Origin: Acidobacteriaceae bacterium KBS 83
GTDB taxonomy: Bacteria > Acidobacteriota > Terriglobia > Terriglobales > Acidobacteriaceae
Length of the DNA stretch: 64,000 nt
Reading direction: 5' to 3'
Assembly (NCBI GenBank): GCA_000381585.1
Contig: KB906738.1
Span: 186,001 to 250,000 of the forward strand
Shown: piece after piece, positions 43,125 to 52,367 of the stretch
Position numbering within the stretch: the first letter of the stretch is position 1
Layout: each line of letters begins with the position of its first letter
The notes under the pieces: generated by a model
What the model was told of the DNA's origin: nothing
Databases searched by the model: none
The model's input: only the letters and a program-made list of their open reading frames with translations
Made by a program: the position numbers and the translations under genes

Positions 43125-44178
43125 CGCTTCTCTGTTGAAGCCCGTTCCCTACAGCAGTACCGCTACTGGTCCTTTCGCGCTTGCTGCGAAGTCCCTGGCC
43201 GGCAACGATCTCTGCTCCATCGCCGATCTTTCCGCGGGTGAGATTGCCGCCCTGCTCAAGCTGGCGCATGCCGTCAAGGCGCGTCCGCGCGACTATCGCT
43301 ACGCGCTCGACGCCAAGCAGCTGATCATGTTTTTCGAAAAGGCTTCTCTGCGTACTCGGCTCACCTTCGAGACTGCCATCAACACACTGGGCGGCAACGC
43401 GATCTTCGTCGACCAGACCCAGTCGCCGCTCGGTGAGCGGGAGTCGCTCGGCGATATCTCGCGAAATGTGGAGCGCTGGTCGGACGGCATCGTGCTGCGT
43501 ACTTACGCGCACGAAACCATCACTGAGATGGCCCAGTATGCCGCTGTGCCGGTCATCAACGCGCTCAGCGATCTGGAGCACCCGTGCCAGGCCCTGGCCG
43601 ACTTCATGACGCTCGAAGAGCGGTTCGGCACCGTGCGGGGGCTCAAGTTCGTCTACGTCGGTGACGGCAACAACGTCTGTCACTCGCTGATGCTCACCGC
43701 TGCCCTGCTCGGCGCAAATTGTGTTGTAGCCACGCCGAAAGGCTATGGACCAAAGGCGGAGATCGTCGCCAAGGCCAACGCCATTCTCGGCGACATCGGG
43801 GGTTCGCTCACCCTCATGCAGGATGCGCAGGCCGCAGTGACGGGGGCCGATGCAATCTACACTGACGTCTGCACCAGCATGGGCTTCGAGCACGAGGCCA
43901 CCAAGCGTGCACCGCTCTTTAAGCCCTACCAGGTGAACGAAGCGCTGATGGCTCGCGCCGCGCAGCATGCCGTCTTCATGCACTGCCTGCCCGCGCACCG
44001 CAACGCCGAGGTCACCGACCAGGTTCTGGACGGGCCACAGTCCATTGTCTTTGATCAGGCGGAGAACCGCATGCACGCACAAAAGGCGATTCTACTGATG
44101 CTGCTGGGCGCTGCCGTTACACCTGAGCGCCGCAAACTTCCGAAGCCGGCACGACGCCGCGCTGTTGCCCTTCAGTAA
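43114..44178 (+). CDS. argF: Ornithine carbamoyltransferase
   Basis: Makes citrulline from ornithine and carbamoyl phosphate. The start is TTG at 43114, with GGAGG eight bases upstream inside the end of argD; this gives 354 residues with a 25-30 residue N-terminal extension. The motifs are those of OTCases: FEKASLRTR (carbamoyl phosphate), HPCQALAD, TDVCTSMGFE (ornithine loop) and FMHCLPAHR (catalytic Cys). The carbamoyl phosphate motif matches ornithine rather than N-acetylornithine enzymes, although a search would settle that. argF overlaps argD by 11 bp. Confidence 0.93.
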   Translation: MAANASLLKPVPYSSTATGPFALAAKSLAGNDLCSIADLSAGEIAALLKLAHAVKARPRDYRYALDAKQLIMFFEKASLRTRLTFETAINTLGGNAIFVDQTQSPLGERESLGDISRNVERWSDGIVLRTYAHETITEMAQYAAVPVINALSDLEHPCQALADFMTLEERFGTVRGLKFVYVGDGNNVCHSLMLTAALLGANCVVATPKGYGPKAEIVAKANAILGDIGGSLTLMQDAQAAVTGADAIYTDVCTSMGFEHEATKRAPLFKPYQVNEALMARAAQHAVFMHCLPAHRNAEVTDQVLDGPQSIVFDQAENRMHAQKAILLMLLGAAVTPERRKLPKPARRRAVALQ

Positions 44179-44191
44179 CACTCAACGCGAA

Positions 44192-44210
44192 TGCCCGCCA
44201 GACGCGGGCA
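44192..44210 (+). other. Small hairpin between argF and argG
   Basis: TGCCCGC and GCGGGCA (7 bp, loop CAGAC) lie in the 83-bp argF-argG gap, the only real gap in the operon. No T-tract follows. It may tune mRNA stability or be without function. Confidence 0.35.
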
Positions 44211-44261
44211 GAACCAGGCTGGACCGCTTCGCGCGGGCCACGCACAGGAGATTGGATTCAC

Positions 44262-45476
44262 ATGGCTGACAAAGTTGTTCTTGCGTATTCCGGCGGGCTC
44301 GATACCTCGATCATCATTCCCTGGCTGAACGAAAACTATGGCCTCGACGTGATCGCGATGGTGGCCGATGTAGGGCAGGGTGAAGACATAGACGCAGTGG
44401 TCGAGAAGGCAAAGAAGACGGGCGCGAAGAAGGTGGTCGTGCGCGATCTGCGCGACGAGTTTCTACGCGAGTACGTCTTCCCTACCGTGAAGGCCGGCGC
44501 AGTGTATGAGAACAAATATCTGCTCGGCACATCAATCGCCCGCCCGGTGATTGCGAAGCATCAGGTGGAGGTCGCGCTGGCTGAAGGCGCAACCGCCGTC
44601 GCGCATGGTTGCACCGGTAAGGGCAACGACCAGGTGCGTTTCGAGCACGCCTACCAGGCGCTTGCGCCCGAGCTGAAGGTGATTGCGCCGTGGCGTGAGT
44701 GGACGCTCACCAGCCGCGAGGAATGCCTGGACTATGCCGAGGCACACGGGATCTCGGTCGCTGCAAGCCGCGAGAAGATACACTCTCGCGACCGCAACCT
44801 GTGGCACGTGAGCCACGAGGGCGGCGAGCTTGAGGACGCCGGTAACGCGCCCCTTGCCACTACCTGGACCATGAGCCGCTCGCCGCAGGAGGCGCCCGAC
44901 CGCGAGGAGCAGGTGACCATCGGCTTTGAACAAGGCATCCCCGTCTCCGTTGGCGGCATGAAGCTTCCTCCGGTGCAACTCGTCGAGTTGCTGAACGAAA
45001 TCGGCGCCCGTAATGCCATCGGCCGCATCGACCTGGTGGAAAACCGCTTCGTGGGCATCAAGAGCCGCGGCTGTTACGAGACGCCCGGGGGCACGCTGAT
45101 CGTCGCCGCCCACCGCGAGTTGGAAGCATTGACGCTCGATCGCGATCTGTCGCACTACAAGCAGCACGTCGCACTACGCTATGCCGATCTGGTCTACAAC
45201 GGCCTGTGGTTCACACCTCTGCGCGAAGCCTTCGATGCCTTCGTGCAAAAGACGCAGGAGAACGTCACCGGTACGGTCACGATCTCGCTCTACAAGGGCA
45301 ACCTGAACATCATCAGCCGCGCCTCCGCCCTATCGCTGTATTCCACCGACCTCTCATCCTTCACCATGGGCGAGAGCTACGATCAGAAGGACGCCAAGGG
45401 TTTCATCCAGATCCTCGGGCTGCCCGCTCGCACTCGCGCGCGGCTGTTGCAGAAGCAGAAAGAGGTTGTGAAGTGA
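44262..45476 (+). CDS. argG: Argininosuccinate synthase
   Basis: ATP-dependent ligation of citrulline and aspartate. The 404-residue product has the N-type ATP-pyrophosphatase loop LAYSGGLDTSIIIPWL at about 7-22 and the family signatures GCTGKGNDQVRFE and REWTLTSREECLDYAEAHG. The C-terminal tetramer helix is intact. AGGAG lies 11 bases before ATG. The stop overlaps the GTG start of argH. Confidence 0.96.
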   Translation: MADKVVLAYSGGLDTSIIIPWLNENYGLDVIAMVADVGQGEDIDAVVEKAKKTGAKKVVVRDLRDEFLREYVFPTVKAGAVYENKYLLGTSIARPVIAKHQVEVALAEGATAVAHGCTGKGNDQVRFEHAYQALAPELKVIAPWREWTLTSREECLDYAEAHGISVAASREKIHSRDRNLWHVSHEGGELEDAGNAPLATTWTMSRSPQEAPDREEQVTIGFEQGIPVSVGGMKLPPVQLVELLNEIGARNAIGRIDLVENRFVGIKSRGCYETPGGTLIVAAHRELEALTLDRDLSHYKQHVALRYADLVYNGLWFTPLREAFDAFVQKTQENVTGTVTISLYKGNLNIISRASALSLYSTDLSSFTMGESYDQKDAKGFIQILGLPARTRARLLQKQKEVVK

Positions 45477-46897
45477 AGATGTGGTCTGGCCGCTTCCGCG
45501 AGCCGCTTGATGCGCGCTTTGAGGAGTGGCAGCGGTCCTTTGGGTTTGACTGGCGGCTTCTCCCCCAGGAGATTGCCGCCAGCAAGGCGCACGCGAGCGT
45601 GCTCGCTGCTGCCGGCATTTTGACGCCTACCGAGTCCGCCCAGGTGCGCAATGGGCTGGATGCCATGCTCAAGGACTGCTGGGACAGCGCTCGGCGCTCC
45701 TCCCTGGCATCCGATTCGCGTGCCGAAGACGTGCATCATTTCGTCGAGCTCGAATTGACAGCGCACATTGGCGAGCTGGCTCTGAAGCTCCACACCGGCC
45801 GTAGCCGCAATGAGCAGATCGCGACCGACCTGCGCCTTTACGTGCGCGAGCATGCGGCGAAGGCTCAAGAACTGCTGCGCAACTGGGCCTTGGCCTTGGT
45901 AGAGCGGGCCGAAGCCGCAGGCGACGCCATCATGCCCGCCTACACGCATCTGCAGCGCGCGGAGCCGGTGCTACTCGCGCACTGGCTGTTGGCCTATGTT
46001 TCGATGATCGAGCGTGACATCAGCCGCCTCGCCGATCTGACCACGCGGCTGAACTATTGCCCGCTTGGCTCCGGCGCGATCGCGGGCGCCACGCTTGCTC
46101 TCGATCGCACGATTGCTTCGCGCGAGCTCGGCTTTACCGCTCCTACTGCCAACAGCATGGACGCCACCAGCGACCGCGATTTCCTGGTCGAATTTTTACA
46201 GGCGCTCGCGACCATCGCACTTCATACAAGTCGCTTCGCGGAGGAGATCACGCTCTTCGCCACCGCCGAATTCGGCTTCATCACACTGCCCGAAAGCTTC
46301 TCCACCGGCTCGAGCGCGATGCCACAGAAGATGAATCCGGATCTCACTGAACTCGTTCGTGGACGAACCGGCCGAATCCAAGGAGCCGTCACTGCTGTCA
46401 CCATGCAGTTGAAGGGACTGCCGTTGGCATACAACAAAGACTTGCAGGAGATGCAGCTTCCGCTGTTCGAATCAGTAGAGGGTCTGCTCGCCATCCTCGA
46501 GCTATTGTCGCCTTTCACGAACAAGTTAGGCTTTCGTCTGCAAACTATGGAAAATGCGGCAGAAAGTGGATTCTTAAACGCGATGGCGGCGGCCACGTAT
46601 CTCTCGCATCGCGGCGTTCCTTTTCGCCGTGCCCATCACATCATCGGCGAAGCGGTCCGGCTCTCGTTGGATAAGGGATGCGAACTCGATGGCCTCACAC
46701 TGGAAGAACTGCGCCAGTTCTCACCGGCATTTGCGGAAGATTTCTATTCGAACATCACGCTCGCGGCAACGGTTGATTGCCACGACGTGATCGGGGGAAC
46801 CGCTCGCGCGCGGGTTCGTGAAGCATTGACAAGGGCAAAGGCGCGACTCAACTCCGAAGTCACGTCATCAATGGAGGTTGCCGGTGCCCATTCGTAA
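45473..46897 (+). CDS. argH: Argininosuccinate lyase
   Basis: Last step: cleaves argininosuccinate to arginine and fumarate. GTG 45473 overlaps the argG stop (GTGA) and has AGAGG seven bases upstream; starting here gives MKMWSGRF, the usual opening, and 474 residues. The catalytic loop signature GSSAMPQKMNPD is complete, and the KLHTGRSRNEQIATDLRL and THLQRAEPVLLAHWLLAY blocks are present. The 3' end overlaps the next gene by 14 bp. Confidence 0.96.
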   Translation: MKMWSGRFREPLDARFEEWQRSFGFDWRLLPQEIAASKAHASVLAAAGILTPTESAQVRNGLDAMLKDCWDSARRSSLASDSRAEDVHHFVELELTAHIGELALKLHTGRSRNEQIATDLRLYVREHAAKAQELLRNWALALVERAEAAGDAIMPAYTHLQRAEPVLLAHWLLAYVSMIERDISRLADLTTRLNYCPLGSGAIAGATLALDRTIASRELGFTAPTANSMDATSDRDFLVEFLQALATIALHTSRFAEEITLFATAEFGFITLPESFSTGSSAMPQKMNPDLTELVRGRTGRIQGAVTAVTMQLKGLPLAYNKDLQEMQLPLFESVEGLLAILELLSPFTNKLGFRLQTMENAAESGFLNAMAAATYLSHRGVPFRRAHHIIGEAVRLSLDKGCELDGLTLEELRQFSPAFAEDFYSNITLAATVDCHDVIGGTARARVREALTRAKARLNSEVTSSMEVAGAHS

Positions 46898-47405
46898 AGC
46901 CCGCCTCCAGGACGCGGAGAAGGTCCACGCGCTGGTCAACAGCCTCTCCGGCGATGGCACGCTTTTAAGCCGTCCGTTCGCGGAGATCTGCGAAAACATT
47001 CGCGATTTCACGGTCGCCGAATCCAGCGGCGGCGAATTCCAGGGCTGCGGCGCCTTGCATCTCTACGGGCCTCATCTTGCCGAGGTGCGCTCCATCGTTG
47101 TGCGTCCAGAATGGAAGGGCTGCGGCCGCGGCCAGGACTTGTTGCAGGCGCTGCTCGAAGAGGCCGAACAACACGGTGTTGGCTGCGTCTGCCTGTTCAC
47201 TCGCATTCCCGAATTCTTTCAGAGCGCCGGCTTCTTTGTCGTGGAAGACCGCGCTGCCCTGCCCGACAAGATTTACAAGGACTGCCAGGTCTGCCCGCGG
47301 CTGTATCGCTGCGATGAAGTGGCGATGGCGCACGGAGTGTTACCCGACGTCTCTATCCTCGGACCCCGCGAACCGGTGGAACAATTGGTGCGCCTCGCAA
47401 CGTAG
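46884..47405 (+). CDS. argA: Short-form N-acetylglutamate synthase (GNAT only)
   Basis: Probable first enzyme of the pathway, acetylating glutamate with acetyl-CoA. The 173-residue product is a lone GNAT domain lacking the kinase-like regulatory part of classical ArgA. The acetyl-CoA site is VRPEWKGCGRGQDLLQALLE, and LPDKIYKDCQVCPRLYRCDE with its three cysteines is typical of this short family. GTG 46884 has GGAGG six bases upstream inside argH, so the genes overlap by 14 bp. Its place at the end of the arg operon supports the role. Confidence 0.82.
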   Translation: MPIRKARLQDAEKVHALVNSLSGDGTLLSRPFAEICENIRDFTVAESSGGEFQGCGALHLYGPHLAEVRSIVVRPEWKGCGRGQDLLQALLEEAEQHGVGCVCLFTRIPEFFQSAGFFVVEDRAALPDKIYKDCQVCPRLYRCDEVAMAHGVLPDVSILGPREPVEQLVRLAT

Positions 47406-47529
47406 TCCAGGCCCGTACATCTCTCACTTGGCGTTTCCCGCGCATCCAGTTATAGTCAGATATATGCGACCGCTTCGGTCGCCTTTGGCGAAGCCAGTTT
47501 CTTCCGAGGACGTGTTCGAGGTGCAGGTG

Positions 47530-47787
47530 ATGGCGCTCAGTGAGGTCGAGGTGGGAACGTCAGCAGTGGTGGCCTCGCTGGAGCTGCCCCATGACATCCT
47601 CGATCATCTGATGCATCTCGGCTTCCTCCCGGAGGCCATCATCGACGTTCTACGCCGCGCTCCGGCGGGTGACCCGACGGTCTACCGTGTTGAAGGCGCC
47701 GAAATCGCTCTGCGCCGCGAAACAGCTCGCCACATCCAGGTGCGCCGCACGGTTCAGAATCCAGATCAGACTCGAGAGCAGCCATGA
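47530..47787 (+). CDS. feoA: FeoA-like ferrous iron transport protein A
   Basis: Small SH3-like cytoplasmic partner of FeoB, 85 residues. ATG 47530 has GAGG eight bases upstream and gives the usual opening MALSEVEVGTSAVVASL; an ATG 22 codons upstream is open but has no ribosome site. Then LMHLGFLPEAIIDVL and YRVEGAEIALRRETARHIQV match the FeoA core. Its stop overlaps the feoB start by 4 bp. Confidence 0.88.
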   Translation: MALSEVEVGTSAVVASLELPHDILDHLMHLGFLPEAIIDVLRRAPAGDPTVYRVEGAEIALRRETARHIQVRRTVQNPDQTREQP

Positions 47788-49715
47788 GCTGCCACGCGCC
47801 TTCCCCGCCACCGGCAGTTCTCGAGGAGTCGCCGCTCAAGAGCGTGCAGCCGCGCGGCCGCTTCCGCACCATCGCCCTTATCGGGCCTCCAAACAGCGGC
47901 AAGTCCACGCTGTTCAACCGCCTCACTGGGTTGCGGCAGAAGGTCGCGAACTATCCCGGTGTCACCGTAGAGCAGCGCTTCGGCCGCATGAGCGGAATAA
48001 GGCGCCACGATCTCACCCTGATCGATCTGCCCGGCATTTACAGCCTCGGTGGTTACTCAGAGGATGCGCGCGTTGCGGTAGATGTGCTGAAGGGCGAGAT
48101 GCCAGGTACCCCGCGTCCCGACGCTGTCCTCATCGTGCTCGATGCGCTCAATCTGAGCCGCCAGCTCATGCTGGCAGGTCCGATCCTCGCCATGGGGCTT
48201 CCCACAATGGTGCTCCTGAATATGGCGGACTTGATGGAATCACGCGGCGGAGTCGTAGACCCGCTGGCACTCGCCCAGGAGTTGGGGCGTCCCGTTGCCC
48301 TGATTAGCGCTGCGCGCGGCACGGGCATCGACGCCATCGAACGGTTCCTGCAACAGCGTGGCGGTGCAAACTCGGAAATCGCGCGCACCCTGCCCGTGAT
48401 CCCAATCGAGCTCCCGGTTTTGCAGAATCCGGGCGAGTGCCGTCGCTGGGCCTCCCAGGTCAGCAGCCGCACCAAATACAAGGCGCCCGCCTCGCCATTG
48501 TGGACGCGCCGGCTCGATTCGGTACTGCTGCATCGCGTCTGGGGGCCACTCATCTTTCTCACCGTCGTAGTCACGGTCTTTCAGGCAGTCTTCACCGTTG
48601 GCCAGCCGCTCAGCGACTGGATGGGAAACGGTCTTACCCTGCTCGGCACGAAAGTAGCGCACACTATCCCTGTTCCGTGGCTGCAGGAGCTGGTGCGCAA
48701 CGGTTTGTGGAATGGCGTGCAGGCAGTGTTGGTCTTCCTCCCGCAGATCCTATTGCTCTTCCTCTTTATCGGGATCCTTGAGGACTCCGGCTACCTGGCG
48801 CGCGCGGCGCTGATTGCCGACCGATTGATGCGCTCTATCGGACTCAACGGCAAGGCATTCATCCCGCTGCTATCTGCATATGCATGCGCTGTCCCAGCCA
48901 TCATGGCCACGCGCACCATCGAAAACAAACGTGACCGCCTTGCCACGATCCTCGTTGCACCGTTCATGACCTGCTCGGCGCGGCTGCCCATCTACACGCT
49001 CATCATCGCCGCCTTTATCCCCAACCGACCAGTGCTCGGCAGCTTGATCGGCATGCGTGCTTGCGTCATGCTCAGCCTGTATGTCCTGGGCTTTCTCGCG
49101 GCGCTGCTCACCGCAAAACTGCTGAAGTCTTCGGTGCTGAAGGCTTCTTCTGCTCCCTTTGTGCTAGAGCTGCCGCAGTACCGCTGGCCCACCGTCCGCT
49201 CGCTCAGCCTGCGGCTCTACGACCGCAGCGCACTCTTCCTCAAGAAAGCCGGCACCATCATCCTGGCCGTCAGCTTTGTCCTCTGGGTCCTGAGCATCCT
49301 GCCGCTCCACAACGGCCACTTCTCTGACCTGGCCGGCAGCGTAATCGGGAAACTGGGTCACTTGGTCGAGCCGGCGCTGCGCCCGCTCGGCTTCAACTGG
49401 AAGATCGGCATCGGCTTGCTGAGCTCAATCATCGCGCGGGAAGTGATCGTCGGCACGCTGGGTACGCTCTACGGAGTGGACCCGAATACCCAGGCCCTCA
49501 GCCTGCAGGCAGCACTCCGACACGACATGACCATCGGCGGAGCCATCGCGCTGGTTGTCTTCTTCGCCTTCGCCATGCAATGCACCTCGACGCTCGCGGT
49601 AGTCCGGCGGGAGACCAACAGTTTGCGCTGGCCGGTTATTCAGTTCTGCTACATGAGCGGTCTCGCCTACATCGCTGCCTTGCTGACTAACCAGATTTTG
49701 TTGCATTTGCTGTAG
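47784..49715 (+). CDS. feoB: Ferrous iron transporter FeoB
   Basis: GTP-driven Fe(II) uptake channel of the inner membrane. The 643-residue product has an N-terminal G domain with GPPNSGKST (34-42), YPGVTVEQ, DLPGIYSLGGYS and NMADLMES. Two Gate domains follow with LPQILLLFLFIGILEDSGYLARAAL, AYACAVPAIMATRTIENKRDR and LSSIIAREVIVGTLGTLYG. It is shorter than E. coli FeoB (773) because the C-terminal tail is lacking. feoA overlaps it upstream. Confidence 0.95.
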   Translation: MSCHAPSPPPAVLEESPLKSVQPRGRFRTIALIGPPNSGKSTLFNRLTGLRQKVANYPGVTVEQRFGRMSGIRRHDLTLIDLPGIYSLGGYSEDARVAVDVLKGEMPGTPRPDAVLIVLDALNLSRQLMLAGPILAMGLPTMVLLNMADLMESRGGVVDPLALAQELGRPVALISAARGTGIDAIERFLQQRGGANSEIARTLPVIPIELPVLQNPGECRRWASQVSSRTKYKAPASPLWTRRLDSVLLHRVWGPLIFLTVVVTVFQAVFTVGQPLSDWMGNGLTLLGTKVAHTIPVPWLQELVRNGLWNGVQAVLVFLPQILLLFLFIGILEDSGYLARAALIADRLMRSIGLNGKAFIPLLSAYACAVPAIMATRTIENKRDRLATILVAPFMTCSARLPIYTLIIAAFIPNRPVLGSLIGMRACVMLSLYVLGFLAALLTAKLLKSSVLKASSAPFVLELPQYRWPTVRSLSLRLYDRSALFLKKAGTIILAVSFVLWVLSILPLHNGHFSDLAGSVIGKLGHLVEPALRPLGFNWKIGIGLLSSIIAREVIVGTLGTLYGVDPNTQALSLQAALRHDMTIGGAIALVVFFAFAMQCTSTLAVVRRETNSLRWPVIQFCYMSGLAYIAALLTNQILLHLL

Positions 49716-49759
49716 GATGTAAGGCCATTCGTCATTCGGGCTCCAATTTGGAGGTTCTT

Positions 49760-50320
49760 ATGGCAACGCCTTCTCCAGCACGGCAGCTCCATGGATCTAG
49801 TGGGCTGTCCATCGTCATTGCGATTCTTCTCATCCTGGCCGGGCTCGCGGCCATCTTCCTTCCCTTCGTTGCCGGAATTGCGGCAAGCATCGCAGTGGCT
49901 TGGCTCTTGCTCTTTGCTGGAGTCATCCATCTCTTCTTCGGCTGGCACACGCGCTCTGCAGGAGCAGTAATCTGGAAGATTCTGGTAGGGCTGGCTTACC
50001 TCGTGGCTGGTATCTATATCCTCGGTCACCCGGGCCGCGGCCTGCTTACCTTGACCCTGATACTCGCCTTCTATCTCTTCTTCGAGGGCATATTCGAAGC
50101 CGTGATCTATGCGCAACTCCGCCGCCTTCCCGGGGCAGGATGGTTCCTCTTCGACGCAATCGTCACCATCGTGCTTGGCATCATGATCCTGATGTCCTGG
50201 CCGGTCAGCTCAGTGTGGGCAGTTGGCACGCTGATCGGCATCAGCATCCTGTTCAGTGGAATTGCGCGACTCAGTTACGCTTTTGCCGCACGACGCGCCG
50301 GCGTTGCCGCTGCAGCTTAG
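49760..50320 (+). CDS. HdeD-family membrane protein
   Basis: The 186-residue product has six predicted transmembrane helices in the HdeD/DUF308 pattern: AILLILAGLAAIFLPFVAGI, then WLLLFAGVIHLFFGW, LTLTLILAFYLFFEGIFE and the final FLFDAIVTIVLGIMILMSWP with GTLIGISILFSGIARL. GGAGG lies a few bases before ATG; an upstream TTG (49748) is unlikely. The family is linked to acid resistance in enterics, but no function is established here. Confidence 0.88.
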   Translation: MATPSPARQLHGSSGLSIVIAILLILAGLAAIFLPFVAGIAASIAVAWLLLFAGVIHLFFGWHTRSAGAVIWKILVGLAYLVAGIYILGHPGRGLLTLTLILAFYLFFEGIFEAVIYAQLRRLPGAGWFLFDAIVTIVLGIMILMSWPVSSVWAVGTLIGISILFSGIARLSYAFAARRAGVAAAA

Positions 50321-50365
50321 CCCGAGGGCCGCATCTTCTGCGACAATAAAGACTGAGACCAGGCA

Positions 50366-51973
50366 ATGATTTCAGTCAACAATGTGAGCATGCGCTACGG
50401 CGCAAAGGTCCTCTTTGAGGATGTAACCACCACTTTTATCGCCGGACGCCGTTATGGCCTGACCGGCCCGAACGGCTCCGGCAAATCCACCTTCATGAAG
50501 GTGCTGGCCGGTGATCTTGACGCCCAGAAGGGCACCGTTGTGCGCCCCAAAAAAGTTTCCGTTTTACGCCAGGACCAGTACGCCTTCGACGCTTTTCGTG
50601 TCATCGACACTGTCATCATGGGAAACAAAGGCCTGTGGGCGGCACTTGAGGAGCGCGAGCACATCTACGCAAAACCCGAGATGTCCGACGAAGACGGCAT
50701 GCGGCTGGGCGAGCTCGAAGGCATCGTCGGCGAAGAGGATGGATACACCGCCGAGAGTGACGCCGCGATCCTCCTCCAGGGTCTCGACATCCCGGACGAA
50801 TTCCACGATCGCAAAATGAGCGAGCTGCAGGGCGGCCAGAAGGTGCGCGTGCTGCTGGCTCAGGCGCTCTTCGGAAAGCCGCAGGCACTCCTGCTGGATG
50901 AGCCCACGAACTATCTGGATCTTGACTCCATCCACTGGCTACAGGATTTCCTCGAGCACTTCGAAGGCACGCTGATCACCATCTCTCACGATCGGCACTT
51001 CCTGAACAGCGTCTGCACTCACACCGCGGATATCGACTACGAAACGATCATCACCTACACCGGCGGCTATGACGACATGGTCGTCGCTAAGACCCAGATC
51101 CGGTCGCGTCTCGAGTCTCAGAACGAGCAGCGTGAGAAGAAGATTGCGCAACTGAACGAGTTCATCGCGCGCTTCTCTGCCGGCACGCGATCGAGCCAGG
51201 TAACGTCACGCAAGAAAGAAGTTGAGCGGCTACAGACAACCGAGCTCGCGCGTTCGAACATCGCTCGTCCCTTCATTCGTTTTGACATGCTGCGCCCCTC
51301 GGGCAAACACATCCTCGAGTTCGACAGCCTGATCAAGCGCTACAGCGACCAGCAGGTGGTAAAGGACTTCAGCGGCTCTGTGATGCGCGGCGAAAAGATC
51401 TGTCTGATGGGCCGCAACGGCCTGGGCAAGACCACGCTGCTTAAATCGCTGCTCTCCGGACTTCCAGACCTCGTTGAGAAGGACTTTCAACTCGACGGCG
51501 GGACAGTGAAGTGGGGACACGAGGCGCAGGTCGGCTATTTTCCGCAGGACGTTTCCGGGCTTATCGACAAGGGCACCACAGTTGCCGAGTGGCTGCACAA
51601 CTTCGACCCCCAAGCCAGCAATGAGGACATTCGCGGCATCCTCGGACAGATGCTCTTCCGCGGTGAGGAAGGTCTGAAGCCCACGGATGCGCTCTCAGGC
51701 GGCGAGGCTGCGCGTCTTATCTTCTGCCGCCTGATGATGCAGAAGCCAAACATCCTGGCGCTTGACGAGCCCACCAACCACCTCGATCTGGAGTCGATCA
51801 ACGCTCTCAATATTGCACTACAGCGATACGAGGGAACGGTGCTGCTCGTCACCCACGACCACGACCTCATCGACGAAGTGGCGACGCGCATCTGGCACTT
51901 CGACGGTTCAGCGATCGAAGACTTCAAGGGACCGTACGAGGAGTATCTGGCTGCTACGGCAGCGGTGCGCTAG
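50366..51973 (+). CDS. ABC-F ATPase, YbiT-like
   Basis: Duplicated ATP-binding protein without membrane domains that acts on the ribosome. The 535 residues align in pattern with E. coli YbiT: first Walker A GPNGSGKST, an ERIYA-like EHIYAKPEMSDEDG insert, first signature LQGGQ and Walker B LLLDEPTNYLDLD, the linker with RFSAGTRSSQVTSRKKEVER, second Walker A GRNGLGKT, signature LSGGE and LALDEPTNHLDLE. Both Walker B glutamates are present. Confidence 0.92.
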   Translation: MISVNNVSMRYGAKVLFEDVTTTFIAGRRYGLTGPNGSGKSTFMKVLAGDLDAQKGTVVRPKKVSVLRQDQYAFDAFRVIDTVIMGNKGLWAALEEREHIYAKPEMSDEDGMRLGELEGIVGEEDGYTAESDAAILLQGLDIPDEFHDRKMSELQGGQKVRVLLAQALFGKPQALLLDEPTNYLDLDSIHWLQDFLEHFEGTLITISHDRHFLNSVCTHTADIDYETIITYTGGYDDMVVAKTQIRSRLESQNEQREKKIAQLNEFIARFSAGTRSSQVTSRKKEVERLQTTELARSNIARPFIRFDMLRPSGKHILEFDSLIKRYSDQQVVKDFSGSVMRGEKICLMGRNGLGKTTLLKSLLSGLPDLVEKDFQLDGGTVKWGHEAQVGYFPQDVSGLIDKGTTVAEWLHNFDPQASNEDIRGILGQMLFRGEEGLKPTDALSGGEAARLIFCRLMMQKPNILALDEPTNHLDLESINALNIALQRYEGTVLLVTHDHDLIDEVATRIWHFDGSAIEDFKGPYEEYLAATAAVR

Positions 51974-52081
51974 CTCACCGTTGCTGGACGGATTGCGCTA
52001 ACGTCTCACCGAATTGACAGCGTGACCGCTGAAGTCTAGCATCCGCGACACAAGGGCCCCGTCTCGCGAAAGGAGACAATG

Positions 52082-52270
52082 ATGAAGACATTGAGCTGTC
52101 GTGATGTAGGGGTTGATTGTGACTTTGTAGCTCAGGGGCAAACCGAGCAAGAAGTGATGGAAAAGGCGGCGCAGCATGCTCGCCAGGATCACGGATTCGC
52201 GGACATTCCCCCGGAGCTGCAGGCGAAGGTAAAGGCTGCCATCCACGACAAGGAAACAACTGCCGCTTAA
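52082..52270 (+). CDS. DUF1059 small protein
   Basis: The 62-residue product opens MKTLSCRDVGVDCDFVAQG and contains EQEVMEKAAQHARQDHGF, the DUF1059 pattern with two early cysteines (C6, C12 region). AGGAG is six bases before this ATG (another ATG is one codon earlier). The function is unknown; the family is often small, soluble and stress-linked. It lies between two ABC-F genes and has its own terminator. Confidence 0.9.
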   Translation: MKTLSCRDVGVDCDFVAQGQTEQEVMEKAAQHARQDHGFADIPPELQAKVKAAIHDKETTAA

Positions 52271-52292
52271 CGAAACGCACAGGATAGCTTCC

Positions 52293-52318
52293 GAGCCGGC
52301 TCATTGGAGAGCCGGCTC
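52293..52318 (+). terminator. Terminator after the DUF1059 gene
   Basis: GAGCCGGCTC (52293-52302) and the same sequence at 52309-52318 pair perfectly (the arm is self-complementary) around ATTGGA, followed by a T-rich run. It lies 22 bp past the stop codon. Confidence 0.7.
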
Positions 52319-52367
52319 TTCCATTCTTGCGAGAGAAGCCTGTCGCGTAATCTGGTTTTGTCCGTCT

